From Varroa destructor (lineage: Eukaryota; Arthropoda; Arachnida; Mesostigmata; Varroidae), in the NCBI RefSeq assembly GCF_002443255.2, contig NW_019211460.1:34261952-34325951 (forward strand): a DNA stretch of 64,000 nucleotides. The letters run 5' to 3'. Both the position numbers and the translations under genes were made by a program. Every line of letters starts with the position of its first letter. Position 1 is the stretch's first letter. The notes beneath the pieces were generated by a model. That model saw only the letters and a list, made by a program, of their open reading frames with translations. It was not told where the DNA came from and did no database searches. Positions 25,455-35,600 of the stretch are shown one piece after another.

Positions 25455-25576
25455 GGATGTGCAGTGGGAGCAACACGGTGAAGGTATAATTCGATAACAG
25501 GCTACACAGGACGCTTAGCGCCTACCTTCCAAGCTGGGTTCACTTAGCTTGCTCTACTGACTTTCTCCCTTGTAGC

Positions 25577-25780
25577 TCCGTGACTGAGACAATACCAAAT
25601 AACACGAAAGGTGGGACACTTTAAGGAGAAGGGTATGCAGCGAAGGTTGAAGTGGTGGCTTCGTCTAGCCCCAGTCTGCGTCTGTTAACCCGTACTACCA
25701 ATTTGAAGCGTCGTACTTCACTTCACGCATCCGCCCCACGAATGTCCGGAGGTGCGCAATGTCTCATTTATATACAGTGA
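25577..25780 (+). CDS. Possible exon after strong acceptor
   Basis: CTTTCTCCCTTGTAG ends at 25576, a near-ideal 3' splice site. The following frame (offset by one base) runs about 67 codons to a TGA with one internal TAA, and reads a Ser/Thr/Arg-rich peptide. It would be the continuation of a decayed + strand gene overlapping the 199-codon minus ORF. No domain is recognised. Confidence 0.25.
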
Positions 25781-26315
25781 ACAACATAATCTTCTCGCGC
25801 GACCTATTCCCTACACCCTTTCCTGTTTCCACTCTCTGACTGCTTGGCCTTTGGCCACACAGCACGAAAGGCTACGCATCCGGCAACCGACAGCTTACTA
25901 CCATCAGTTTTGAAAACGGGAAGGTCCATATTCATCCACCCGTACGTCGTCAAAACGAAGTATCTGCAACAGCGATCTTGGTACATTTTATACTAAACCT
26001 TCGGAGCCAACAAACCCACCTTGTCCTTCAGTCTTTAGATCTTGAAGAATTTTTCTGGACCAAATTTGTTGTCCGGTGAAAAAGTCACAGATTATTTACG
26101 GATAACAAGTATACGAATAAGATATAAGTATTAGCAATTGAATCAACATGGAAATAGTCTCTGTCCTCAGACGTTCACAGTTTTTTCTATCACATAGAGT
26201 CAGTCTTAAACATGTCTTTGGTATTTGACCCGGTATTCCGAGATGTTATTTTTTTGGGGGTTTCAACAGGTATCGATCAGATTGATCAAACATGATTTTA
26301 GATTATAATATTACG
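25781..26315. other. Intergenic, no firm gene
   Basis: Contains one 60-codon minus ORF (25804-25986) without motif; the remainder is AT-rich. Confidence 0.5.
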
Positions 26316-26357
26316 TTACACTAATACATTTGCTTTTGAGCAAACGTACTAGTGTAA
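26316..26357. repeat. 42-nt hairpin, 18-bp arms
   Basis: Arms 26316-26333 and 26340-26357 pair at 16 of 18 positions across a 6-base TTTTGA loop. TA-rich sequence on both sides can extend the pairing loosely (about 26300-26385). The form suits a small palindromic MITE or a foldback RNA; the loop is short for a standard miRNA precursor. Confidence 0.55.
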
Positions 26358-26521
26358 GGACAATATTTTTGTATTATAATATTTTAGTACGAGTTTCCAA
26401 ACTTTCTACAATTAAATAGCAGCAGCTCACGGAAGTCTATTCGAACGTGCTTTGTATATATAGCTAGTAGCTTGTTTCTCCCATCATGTATCGCTATCAT
26501 ATATTGTATCATACATTCTAG

Positions 26522-26778
26522 GTCGACTTATCGATAGCCTTCGTTGCATTGCTTTGTCGGCATATTCAACGACCATACTTTATGATAAGCTTCGAACCAC
26601 CATCAAACGCTTCCATGTTCGAAAAACTTTAAGTGCTGTAAGAGAAGAGAAACTGGAACTGAGGGAGGAACAAGAGGATTATCTAATTTGGGAGGAGGTT
26701 CCTGCGAAGGAAGCTGAGAATTTCTTGGGCAGCAGCAAGATTCCTCAGGGAACGCGGAGGAAGATCAATCGTCGCTAG
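26522..26778 (+). CDS. Terminal exon of a coiled-coil protein
   Basis: After a CATTCTAG acceptor (AG 26520-26521) one frame is open for about 85 codons to TAG 26776-26778. The peptide moves from a mixed N part (IDSLRCIALSAYSTT) through a basic stretch (TIKRFHVRKT) into a strongly charged helix (REEKLELREEQEDY) and a basic end (GTRRKINRR). This is typical of the C terminus of a cytoplasmic coiled-coil or scaffold protein. The exon starts with two bases of a split codon. The upstream exon was not found: the preceding kilobase lacks a matching donor with a clear frame. No family is recognised; composition, length and the splice site are the evidence. Confidence 0.42.
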
Positions 26779-29016
26779 AACAACCCAGTTCCATACATAT
26801 GAGTAGAGACACAAGAGCGAACATCGAAGTACACACACAGTCCTCGCTTAGCACGAAGAGACTAAAGCGCAGAAAGTAGTCAGCAGAGACGGTGATGGTG
26901 CACAAGCAGTTCACAGAGCGCCGTGTTTTTGCACGAGTGTACATTTTTCAAACGGGGCCGCTAAATGTTCTCTCAGGAGAGCGAGCAGCATAACCAGCCC
27001 TTGGCTAGTGCGCGCTCTATCTAGGTGTGAGGCCATAGGGAATATGGGTTGGGCTTAGTTTGATGAAATAGATCTAAATGATGACCCCGCAGACCCACTA
27101 GCAGCACCCAACTGATGCTCCAACGCGCTCCTTTTCTGCCTTACCGGTAATATTCATTACGTTCATTCATTAAGTGTAGTAAGACACTCTATAATACCAC
27201 TACTCTTTCTTACAACCTAATAACCGCTACTACAACCCTGATTACACCTGTACAGCCCCCAACCTCCTAACATGAAATAGCAGTGGCCTGACGCGCCTAC
27301 AGTCACAGAGAGTCTGATGGGCCATTGTATGTGGGAAAAGGATAAAGCGGATCCAGCCGCAAATACATACCAAACAAGTTTGTACATTTGGCACGCTGCA
27401 TATATGCCGCGTTATCCCTGCCCGTTAGTAAGTTAACAATGAATAACTAAGTGGCTAATTCTCATCTGTTAGGAAGTTAATGATCGCTCGGTATCATGTA
27501 ATTATGGTACTATGATTAAAATATAAAACTGTTCTTTTCATTAGACAATACGCTTAGCAGTATATTTATAGCCTCCATTTGATACATCGAGTAGTCGACA
27601 AAGAAGAGTGACTACATGGGATGAAGATCGTTAAAGACATGATAAGAGAAAATTATATCTGTATATTTGTCAAAAACGTTTCTACTTAGTGATTGAAATG
27701 GGTTCATTACAGTTAATTTACTTTCTAGAAAAGATAAATTGAAGTCTCTTATGAGGAGCTTATCTTGAATTACGAGATGAAGTTACGTGGGCCTGAGGTG
27801 AGGATATGGGCCAAACATCATAATAGATCATCATTATTATTCAAGTATATAATTGTCCATGGTGAATTCTGCTTTATAATTATGACCATTCATAATATTA
27901 CGCATATGCTAACAATATTGTTTCGTCCGAATAACGCGTTATGCACAGAAGCGTCAACACGTTTTTTTTTCTAAAGCAACTACATGTGAAACGCCACATC
28001 ATTTGGTACCGTACGTGCAGCACGACCATATATCGATCGACGTATATACACGTAGCCATGAGTTGTATTCTGATATCACTCAGTTTTACTAATTGAATCA
28101 TCTGTAAAAGCGGCATAGATAGCATCCGATTTTCCATGTGCTATAAGTGCAGTAATCTTTATAGTCCTACCTCGCCCCTAGCCCAAAAGCCCCAGAGATA
28201 TTATCTAACACAGATCTAAATAACGACTCTTATAAAACGTAGTTTGATTTTTATTTGACTTTGTATGTAAAATGTAGCTCTAGGATAGGCAAAACTGTAG
28301 TAGGAAAACGGGCTGTTCCGTTGCCTCTTTATCGTTCAGCAAAAATACAATGTAATACAAAAAAACATTTAGCGCTCCCATACGGACCCCATCTTTTGAG
28401 ATTAGGTCAAAGAAATAGATCTAAATTGCGCATAGTTTCTGACCCATGCATATCTAAAAATTCAAAAACTTTCAGCGTCGTGGTTTAAATCAACGATTCC
28501 TGGCTAGAAAGAAACGCACTGACTCTCCTCCCGGCTTGAATTTTGGTAATCGCTAGGCTTACCGAAGCGAATCGAAGGCTTGTGACGTCAATCAAGGATA
28601 AAGGCATACCGACTACGTATACATGTGTATCTATAGGTAAGTATTGACTTTTTATTGGCTTTCCAACATTTCCGGCTATTGCAGGTGTTAGCCGAAATCA
28701 TCGTTGTTGTTGTAAGAAATGTCGTCTGGCTGGACCATCCTGCATCTGTTGTTGTTGCGATGCCCTAACCCAAACAAAGACTGTGTTCAATGAAACGGAG
28801 CGTTGTATACGTCGTATGAGTTCTTACGATGTCCATGTCGTATGAAGAAGGTTTTAGCCGAATACCGTTATAAAGGGTCGGCGACGGGTTCGTGGCACGG
28901 TCATTAAACTAACTAACGATCAGCAGGGTCGTGTCAGGGATGGGGCAGAAAAAGAAACGAAGTGTCGATACAACGATATGGCGTAACGTGTCTCATACTT
29001 ACCGACGACAGCTAAG

Positions 29017-29020
<4 letters not shown>
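26779..29020. other. Intergenic, no firm gene
   Basis: AT-rich with ORFs of 69-79 codons only. The ORF at 28255-28488 (+) resembles a retroelement C-terminal region in a very loose way and is not claimed. Confidence 0.5.

Positions 29021-29055
<35 letters not shown>
29021..29055. repeat. (TA)n microsatellite
   Basis: Seventeen uninterrupted TA units. Likely length-polymorphic. Confidence 0.95.
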
Positions 29056-29058
<3 letters not shown>

Positions 29059-29624
29059 CGTATAAAACGTAAGTAGACAAACTAACTATATAGTAATTTC
29101 AAAGCTCTTAACAGTTGCGATTGCCTGTTATTAATTTGACATTTCCACTGGTGGTAGGCGGCATTGTTCGATCAACTAAACAAACCTAACTGTGTCTAGC
29201 TGAGTTTTTGCCCCTCGCTCGCCAGCTTAAGACAAAACAATTAAAATTATGTATTGTGATTACTGCACCACTTGTTTTTTCATTCTTCAGCTATTTTTAC
29301 GGTTGAAATCCAGTGACAGAAATTGCTCGACATCTGAACGCGCAAGGGGTTGTTGGGAGGCACTATTCTGTCGCAAAGGCGATTGATCGGATTGCACTTC
29401 AACAAAACAATTTGAACGTTCAGCAAACATTTAGACTATACGAGGTGGCCTCATCGTACAAATACCAGCTTACTCAGCGAATTGGTTAGAATTGTAATAG
29501 ACAGTAACCGAATCCGGGTGCGTGGGATTCAATAGGTTTCTTAATTAAACCTTCTTAGCTAAGGAAACATTCTTTGGCGAAATACACAGGCTATCGTTAA
29601 TGTCCTGAATAGTGGAAAGGATGC
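29056..29624. other. Non-coding, 3' flank of secreted-protein gene
   Basis: No exon seen. This is the downstream flank of the minus-strand gene; no canonical AATAAA was found close to its stop codon. Confidence 0.5.
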
Positions 29625-29990
29625 TTAGCGAGCGTGTAGGCTCTCTTTCCCTCCGGATCTCATAATTATACAGCTAACTATACGGCGGGACAGTTTGTCC
29701 AAGAAAGGATCGTGCAGACCAGTGTTACCGGTGCTCTTATAGCACAACTTCTTTACGGAATACAACACACCAATCAAATAATCTCCGTCCCAGATAGAGA
29801 GCTTCAAGCTCGCTGTCCAAGCGCAGCAGCTTTTGTACTCAGTCGGCTTTCCCAGGCAATCTAGCCTTGTCCATCGCACCTTCGACCCGATGCACATCCA
29901 GCCAAGTCCTTCGCACGTCGTAGGTCTAGCGTAAAATCCCCCTAAGACGACGAATACGGTTAGGACTAAGATGGCAAAAGCAGATTCCAT
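29625..29990 (-). CDS. Small secreted cysteine-rich protein, intact single exon
   Basis: ATG at 29990 to TAA at 29625, 121 codons with no break. Residues 1-21 form a clear signal peptide (hydrophobic AILVLTVFVVLGGFYA) with a likely cut after Ala21. The mature part has seven cysteines at about 26, 33, 45, 55, 56, 83 and 107. The first five follow C-x6-C-x11-C-x9-CC, loosely reminiscent of disulfide-knot peptides, but the odd count and long tail do not fit a known family. Trp and basic residues lie between the cysteines. The gene has its own TATA box (30048-30057) about 60 bases upstream, matching the cuticle promoter layout, so it looks like a complete unit: promoter, short 5' UTR and single exon. 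It would be secreted from an epithelium or gland. Function unknown; nothing seen identifies it as a toxin. Confidence 0.55.
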   Translation of the reverse strand: MESAFAILVLTVFVVLGGFYARPTTCEGLGWMCIGSKVRWTRLDCLGKPTEYKSCCAWTASLKLSIWDGDYLIGVLYSVKKLCYKSTGNTGLHDPFLDKLSRRIVSCIIMRSGGKESLHAR

Positions 29991-30047
29991 TCATATCTCA
30001 CGTAGCCTGTACGCAGATGTTAGCAGCTGGAAGTATGTACGTGAGAG

Positions 30048-30057
30048 CTTTTATATA
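30048..30057 (-). promoter_or_regulatory. TATA box of secreted-protein gene
   Basis: TATATAAAAG on the minus strand, an almost ideal TATA box, 58 bases before the ATG at 29990. A start site is expected near 30020. TATA-like strings are common in this AT-rich DNA, but position and quality fit well. Confidence 0.5.
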
Positions 30058-30322
30058 TTCATCGAGACGCACAAGTATTTACAAATTATATATATTCGAA
30101 ACTTGATAATGCCTCCTGTAACGGCCATCTCTTATTTTTCAAATGGCTTTCTATTCTTGTAATAAAGCGCGAATTTGTTAATGCCAGTAGCACCTCAACA
30201 CAGCCTCGTGCATTGATTCCGTTCAGTCAAATTTTATCGAAAATAGACTTGATAAACATTTTATGTTACGAGACTGATTCACACAGAACGTATTTCATAC
30301 GAATATATCATCGACAGTTTAA

Positions 30323-30386
30323 TATATAATATATGCATAATATATGCATAATATATACATAATATATGCCATAGATATATGCCATA
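30323..30386. repeat. Small tandem repeats (11-mer and 13-mer)
   Basis: About four copies of an 11-base unit, ATAATATATGC with small variants, run directly into two copies of ATATATGCCATAG. It is low-complexity microsatellite-like DNA. The minus ORF 30279-30599 across it is an artefact of the repeat and of flanking T-runs. Confidence 0.75.
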
Positions 30387-31503
30387 GACGGCATGCTTTG
30401 AGTACTTATGTGGTATCATCATCACAACGCTAAAGTAGATGTAATGGTATTCAGTCAGTTCTAAGAATGCCAACAACACATAAAAATTCTTCTTCAAAAA
30501 TAATCTTCTTTTTTTGAGATGGCGAAGTCTAAAGAAAATTATTTCAAAGAAAGGTCCTCCACAAACAAACAAACAAACAAAAAAGAGATCACACTGCATA
30601 TTGTCATGCGATAGGTTACTTGCCGATGTACAACGCTTGTTGTCGTCTTATAACAACAAACACAAATGGATAGACGCCTGTTTTTGACGTAATTGTTGAG
30701 CGGGACGTGCACACTACGCGAACTAAATGACGATGGTGAAGACTAAAAAACGTCGCATTCTGTGCATCGACTTTGCGAATTTTTGACGGGGAAAGGCCGA
30801 CGGGGACGTTGACCATTGTCGATTAACAGTGGTCAGCACGATACCACCTAGTAGTTGGGCCCAGTGTATGAAGACCACTAATGCATGTACAAAAACACAT
30901 CTCTCCTGCCTTCGTATCAAGCAGCAGCTAATTGCCCAGACTTACATTGCCGCTAGTGCTTGAGTTCTACTCTCGTCCGTTTACTTCGATCCAGTCTGAA
31001 GGTATGAGTGACAATCAGGGGTATAACTGTCCCTTATGTCTTATGACTTAATTTTGATAGCAAAGGTGACTGAGGCGAGACGAAAAGTTTACCATGTATT
31101 GTTACATTTAATATTAGAAATCTGTTATATATATATATGTAGACTTATACGGTATTGTTCAATCCCATTGATAACTACTTTTTGTCTACAGTTGTCCGTG
31201 TTTTTTTTTATTCATTCTGCACGTACAGCTTTAGCACGAAGGACTAAACTGTAATATATTCGAAATAAATTCCACCACGCTTCAAGCAGCAAGCTCTTTA
31301 CGGAGATATAGTACTAAGAATGTGTATGATAAGATAATAAGGATCTCACCAAATATTGGTAGCATATAGATAGCACTACCATGTGTATCTAGCTGCAAAG
31401 GGCTGTACCAACTTCTAGGACGTTAATAAAGTAGTATCTTTTTTTGTCAAAATACAATTTGTCAGAACGAAAACAGAAAACGATGCGAAAAGAAAAATTT
31501 CGG
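30387..31503. other. Intergenic, no gene seen
   Basis: A (CAAA)n run at about 30560-30583; ORFs up to 106 codons without motifs. Confidence 0.55.
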
Positions 31504-31533
31504 AGTTGGCTAGTCCATATGGACTAGCCAACT
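31504..31533. repeat. 30-bp perfect palindrome
   Basis: AGTTGGCTAGTCCAT is followed immediately by its exact reverse complement, with no spacer (centre CATATG at 31516-31521). The bases next to it (31503 and 31534) no longer pair, so the palindrome has sharp ends. It is unlike its AT-rich surroundings. Confidence 0.85.
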
Positions 31534-34500
31534 TGAATGAGCATAACTATCAAGAGTGATCATGTAAAGCTAACGGGTCTCTAAGGAAGAATGCTTTGAA
31601 ACAAGTACTTAAATTCTTCTAGATACAAGCACGGCCATCTGGTCGTCAAGTATCACGAAATGACGTCAACAAAAAGCAACTGAATATATTTATATGAGTC
31701 CTCCGTTAATATATATCTATGATCCTGCTTATGTATAGGCTCAATAGTGTAGGCTCTTTCGCCCTTCTTTATAGAAGTTACTCGCTTTACTCAGTTCTTG
31801 ACCATCTGGCCCTATCTATAAAACGGTAGCACAGATATTTTTATCGGGTTTGCTGCTCACCCGCGGCATGTCGTAGACCGATGATCGTGGAGCTATCTAC
31901 GAAAGAGGTTTACATCCCAAAAGAAACATTGTCTAGTGCGGCATGTGGGCCAGACCTGTCATTTGCACATTTTCTTCGAATGAACTGTGAACTCTGTTGC
32001 TTCCAGGCGACATCTCAAGCTTTCTTGTGGTCCGAGTTATTGAAAAAAAGGTTTACAAAGCATATGGTTCCAGCAGGAATATCCAGCTCGTTTTAATAAG
32101 GTCACTTCAGTGAGCGATTAATTTTCAGATGAAGTGATAGCAATGATCCGCTAGATTATATCATATAACCCCGCTTAATTTGTTTTATGGTGCTACCTAA
32201 AGCGCAAAGCGCACTAGGACGATTCACGGATGGTAGACAAGCTTAGAAAAGAATACCCGTGCCATTACGCTAGAGATAGGGCCAAGTGTAAGCGAAAAAG
32301 TAATCAAAATCTCAGTAAAGCGAATAACTGTCAAAAAGGGGTCAAGGACGTCATCTTCCATTGATGCTGCATCCAAATAAAATCTTAAATATATAAAGAA
32401 AGGAAAATTTATGCCACTGCTTTCAGTTGTTTTTTCCGACGTCATTTTAAAGCTGTTCCTCACCAGAGGGCCGCTCCTGTATCATAGCACACCCTCAGAG
32501 CACAAACGATAGAAACTGCAACCAATGGCTTTTAAAACATCTTTCAAATCGAACTAATGCGTTTCCATACGTCTTACGTACATCGTTCAACCAGACTCTA
32601 AAGCAAAGCAAACGCATAAGACTAAAGGGCTCTGAATGTTTAAGAAGAATTTTCATTGGGAAATATTAAACCTGACACTTTTAAAATAAGGCCACATACG
32701 TCAACTTGTCTGATGTCAACAAGATATCAGTATTCGGTATTTTTACCCCAATATAGTTACACCAAAAAAAGGTTTACCTTGGTCTTTGTTCTGACCAGCG
32801 GGGGGTGACAAATAAAAATTATATACGACAATAATATATATTGATAAAAAAAAAGAAGAGAACATATCAAACACATGTATTTAAAAAAGACCTATGTTCA
32901 TCAGGATCGTCGAATTGTTCGAGCTATAGTGTCACCTTAAGCGTATGCTAACTATTTTTACTTGATTGAGTGCACGCTCTATTCTTGTGCTGTGAATGGA
33001 GGAGTCAGAAAAAGAGACAAGGGTATTCAGTCGAAATCCTTTCGGGAATAACACCTCTGACAGAATCCTACAAATTAAGAAGGCAATGGGAAGTAATAAT
33101 ACTAAGTTCCTACCATACGCTAACGTTTTTCGATCAGTAATCTAATCCTAACTAACCTGATAGAGACATGCCATAAAGGCTTTTCTTTACTTTGGGGAGA
33201 CCCACAAGCCATCGTTCCTGACACAATAGTGCTTAACGTGCGTAAACAGATCGGTCAAATAAAAACTAGTTATCGAAATAAAAACCGCTGCCCGTATACA
33301 TCTTTATTTTGGGATGAGCCTCCTGAAGCGATTCAATTTGCACTAACGGTCCTAAGGTCGAAAGGCCGTTATTTCACTAGTAAACAAAAGAAAAACAAAG
33401 CTAAGGATTCTGTTAAAAAATGCGGACCGTTTTGATAATTTGTTTAATATTTCTGTGTTTATTATATCTAACATTAAAACAATAGTGGCAAGGCTCAGAC
33501 ACAGCTTTATATATAAGTACAAAGGTTTTTTTCAGTTCAGGTTATTAAATTTTGAAATTTTTAACCTACTCAGAGCGTCATTTCCGAAAACACTTCTTTT
33601 GCTCGTATGAAGTGATGTTCTCTCTTGACAGATGGCAGGTTTACTTAAAGATTTCTGTGAAAATAGAGCATTCCTAGCAATGCTATTTCCACACGCCAGA
33701 CACGGGATATAGAAAGGGAATCAGGGACTCTTAATTCGGGGTCTGAACGGGCCTTCTTTCGATCTGAGATGGCATCTGCAAATAGGGGAGCGACTTGGCT
33801 GAAAGTTTTCGTGGAGTTCGTTGGCTGCCAATTCGTCTTCCACGAGTCCGTGAGCGACTACTGAAAGCCTGCCGGGGGCTGAAGGGAAGGGCGAAGGGTA
33901 TCGTCCTACAAAAAATAGCGTGCTGATGCTACTAGTCTGTCAGTGACAGTTGTAAGAGGGGGAGAACGTGGTAAGACGAGTGGACAAAATACAGCATTTG
34001 CTACGCCAAGCTGCAAAGCAAGCAAACGTTTTCCCGTCTCTCTTTGGCCGAGCCTCCGTCGTTCTCTGTCGGAAAACAACCGGCGACTTATTGAGAACCA
34101 GAAGAGGCACTCTCGACCAAAACATCTATCTCGCCGATAGTTCTTGTCAGTCTTTTGGCATGGTCCCTCTTTAGGCCTTGTCAGGAAGTAAAAGGATATT
34201 CCTGCATATGTTCAGATTTGTTTTCTTCTCTTCCTTATTATATTAACTATAAACTCAGTAAAACCGCCCTGCAGCCAATTATTCATTAGTTGCGTTTTTT
34301 TATACATATATATGTATACACGTTGTACTGTAAATACCTACGAAAATCATGATATCAAAAGGTGTTGTACAATATTTAACTTCAATAGACTGTTTTTCGG
34401 TTCCATGTTATGCTGAGCACTGTTAAAAAGAAAGAACCTTCTATAATTTGCGAAGGCCACCTAGTTCAAAACACCAGCTCATGAGTATACGAGACTGCAT

Positions 34501-35066
34501 CTTGAAGTCTCATTTATTAAGCACCATTTGAACCTTTATCATAAGAACTAAACTCTGGATAGGGCTAAAGCAGAGGAGGTAGATCAACGTTCTGATACCG
34601 AACGACATATAAGGACTACACAATTTGTGTAAATAAAGGAAATATAAAATGTGAAAAATATTTGCCAGGGTATGAATGCATTTATTTATGAAGTCATGCA
34701 GTCATAGATGACTCAAAGCAAGCCTTTTCACGAACCTTTCCTGACTTACATCCACAATCGAAGTGCTGCCTCAGACTAAGGCCTTTCTATTGAAGTGAAT
34801 TCTTTGCGTAGCATTCAAGTCCGGATTCCAAAGTCCCTTCTAGTTTTTCCTTCCGACTGCTCCATTTTGCCAGTTGAAGCTAATTTGTGCCCTTTTACAG
34901 CATCCACCTTCCACTCAGTGTCAACCAAGTGGCGCAGTATTGTCAGCGAGACGGAACAGCAAGTCACAAGGTCTATGACACAACCGCTACTACATTAGAA
35001 CCGAGCCCGCATTAGCTCAGCACTGAATGAACGCATTGTAGAGGAAAGAAGGCTCTAGCGTCTTAC
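31534..35066. other. Intergenic with weak ORFs
   Basis: 32224-32463 (-) is a 79-codon ORF with an acidic middle and a hydrophobic C part that could be a membrane helix. The 33.75-34.17 kb patch is GC-richer, with a 35-codon ORF from ATG 33769 and a 68-codon ORF from 33968 (+) that overlaps a GTAAGA donor. None has a recognised domain. Confidence 0.4.
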
Positions 35067-35600
35067 CCTGGCGCCTTTGGCACACGGTAATCAGGCAACG
35101 GCCTAGGCGGCTGGCTATGTTGTATGTGCTTGTCGGCTACTAGCGCAGCCATAGGACGATTGACGACCCGGTAAGGCGGTGACGGATGCTTCTCGCTTCG
35201 TTGAGGTGGTAAAGGGAGCCTGCCCAGGAACTGTGAGCCGCGAAGACGAGATCCGGTAGTTGGCATCGGGAGAGAGAAATGAGGGAATTTCTTTGATAGC
35301 GGGAGTAATGTTTGGCAGGATTGAGCGGGGTCAGCTCTCTTGTTGACACGATGACGATGATGACGACAAGTGACGACGTCGATCGCTATGGATGCAGCAA
35401 GCCCGCCGCAGCAACAACACCAGCAATGGTAACGACCATAAAGATCGCAGAGACAAAAGCCACGAAGGCGGCATTTCCCATCACATTCCCCACATCCCAT
35501 TCATACCTGTCGTGCGTCACTCCTCGCCCTTCCCGGACCGAACCCACGACACTGTTTTTTCCACCTTTAGAAACGTGACCTGCGTCCGCGACCTGTTTCG
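35067..35600 (-). CDS. Single-pass membrane protein fragment, frameshifted
   Basis: The minus strand ends in a near-consensus donor, CCAGG|GTAAGA, at 35067/35066. The last frame is open for 145 codons; its C half is Pro/Arg-rich (PLPPQRSEKHPSPPYRVV and PPRPLPDYRVPKAPG), like a cytoplasmic tail with proline motifs. Just upstream a different frame reads Gly/Lys/Ser-rich sequence, then RYEWDVGN and a strong 25-residue membrane helix (AFVAFVSAIFMVVTIAGVV, about 35400-35460), then a TAG. Shifting frame after the helix joins it to a His/Arg-rich stop-transfer segment and the proline-rich tail. This order, ectodomain, helix, basic anchor and tail, is that of a type I receptor-like protein. The family is unknown. 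Confidence 0.35.

Noticed and set aside
28255..28488. ORF loosely like the C-terminal region of Penelope-type reverse transcriptases
   Set aside because: No catalytic motif, and similarity is limited to spacing of a few hydrophobic and basic residues.
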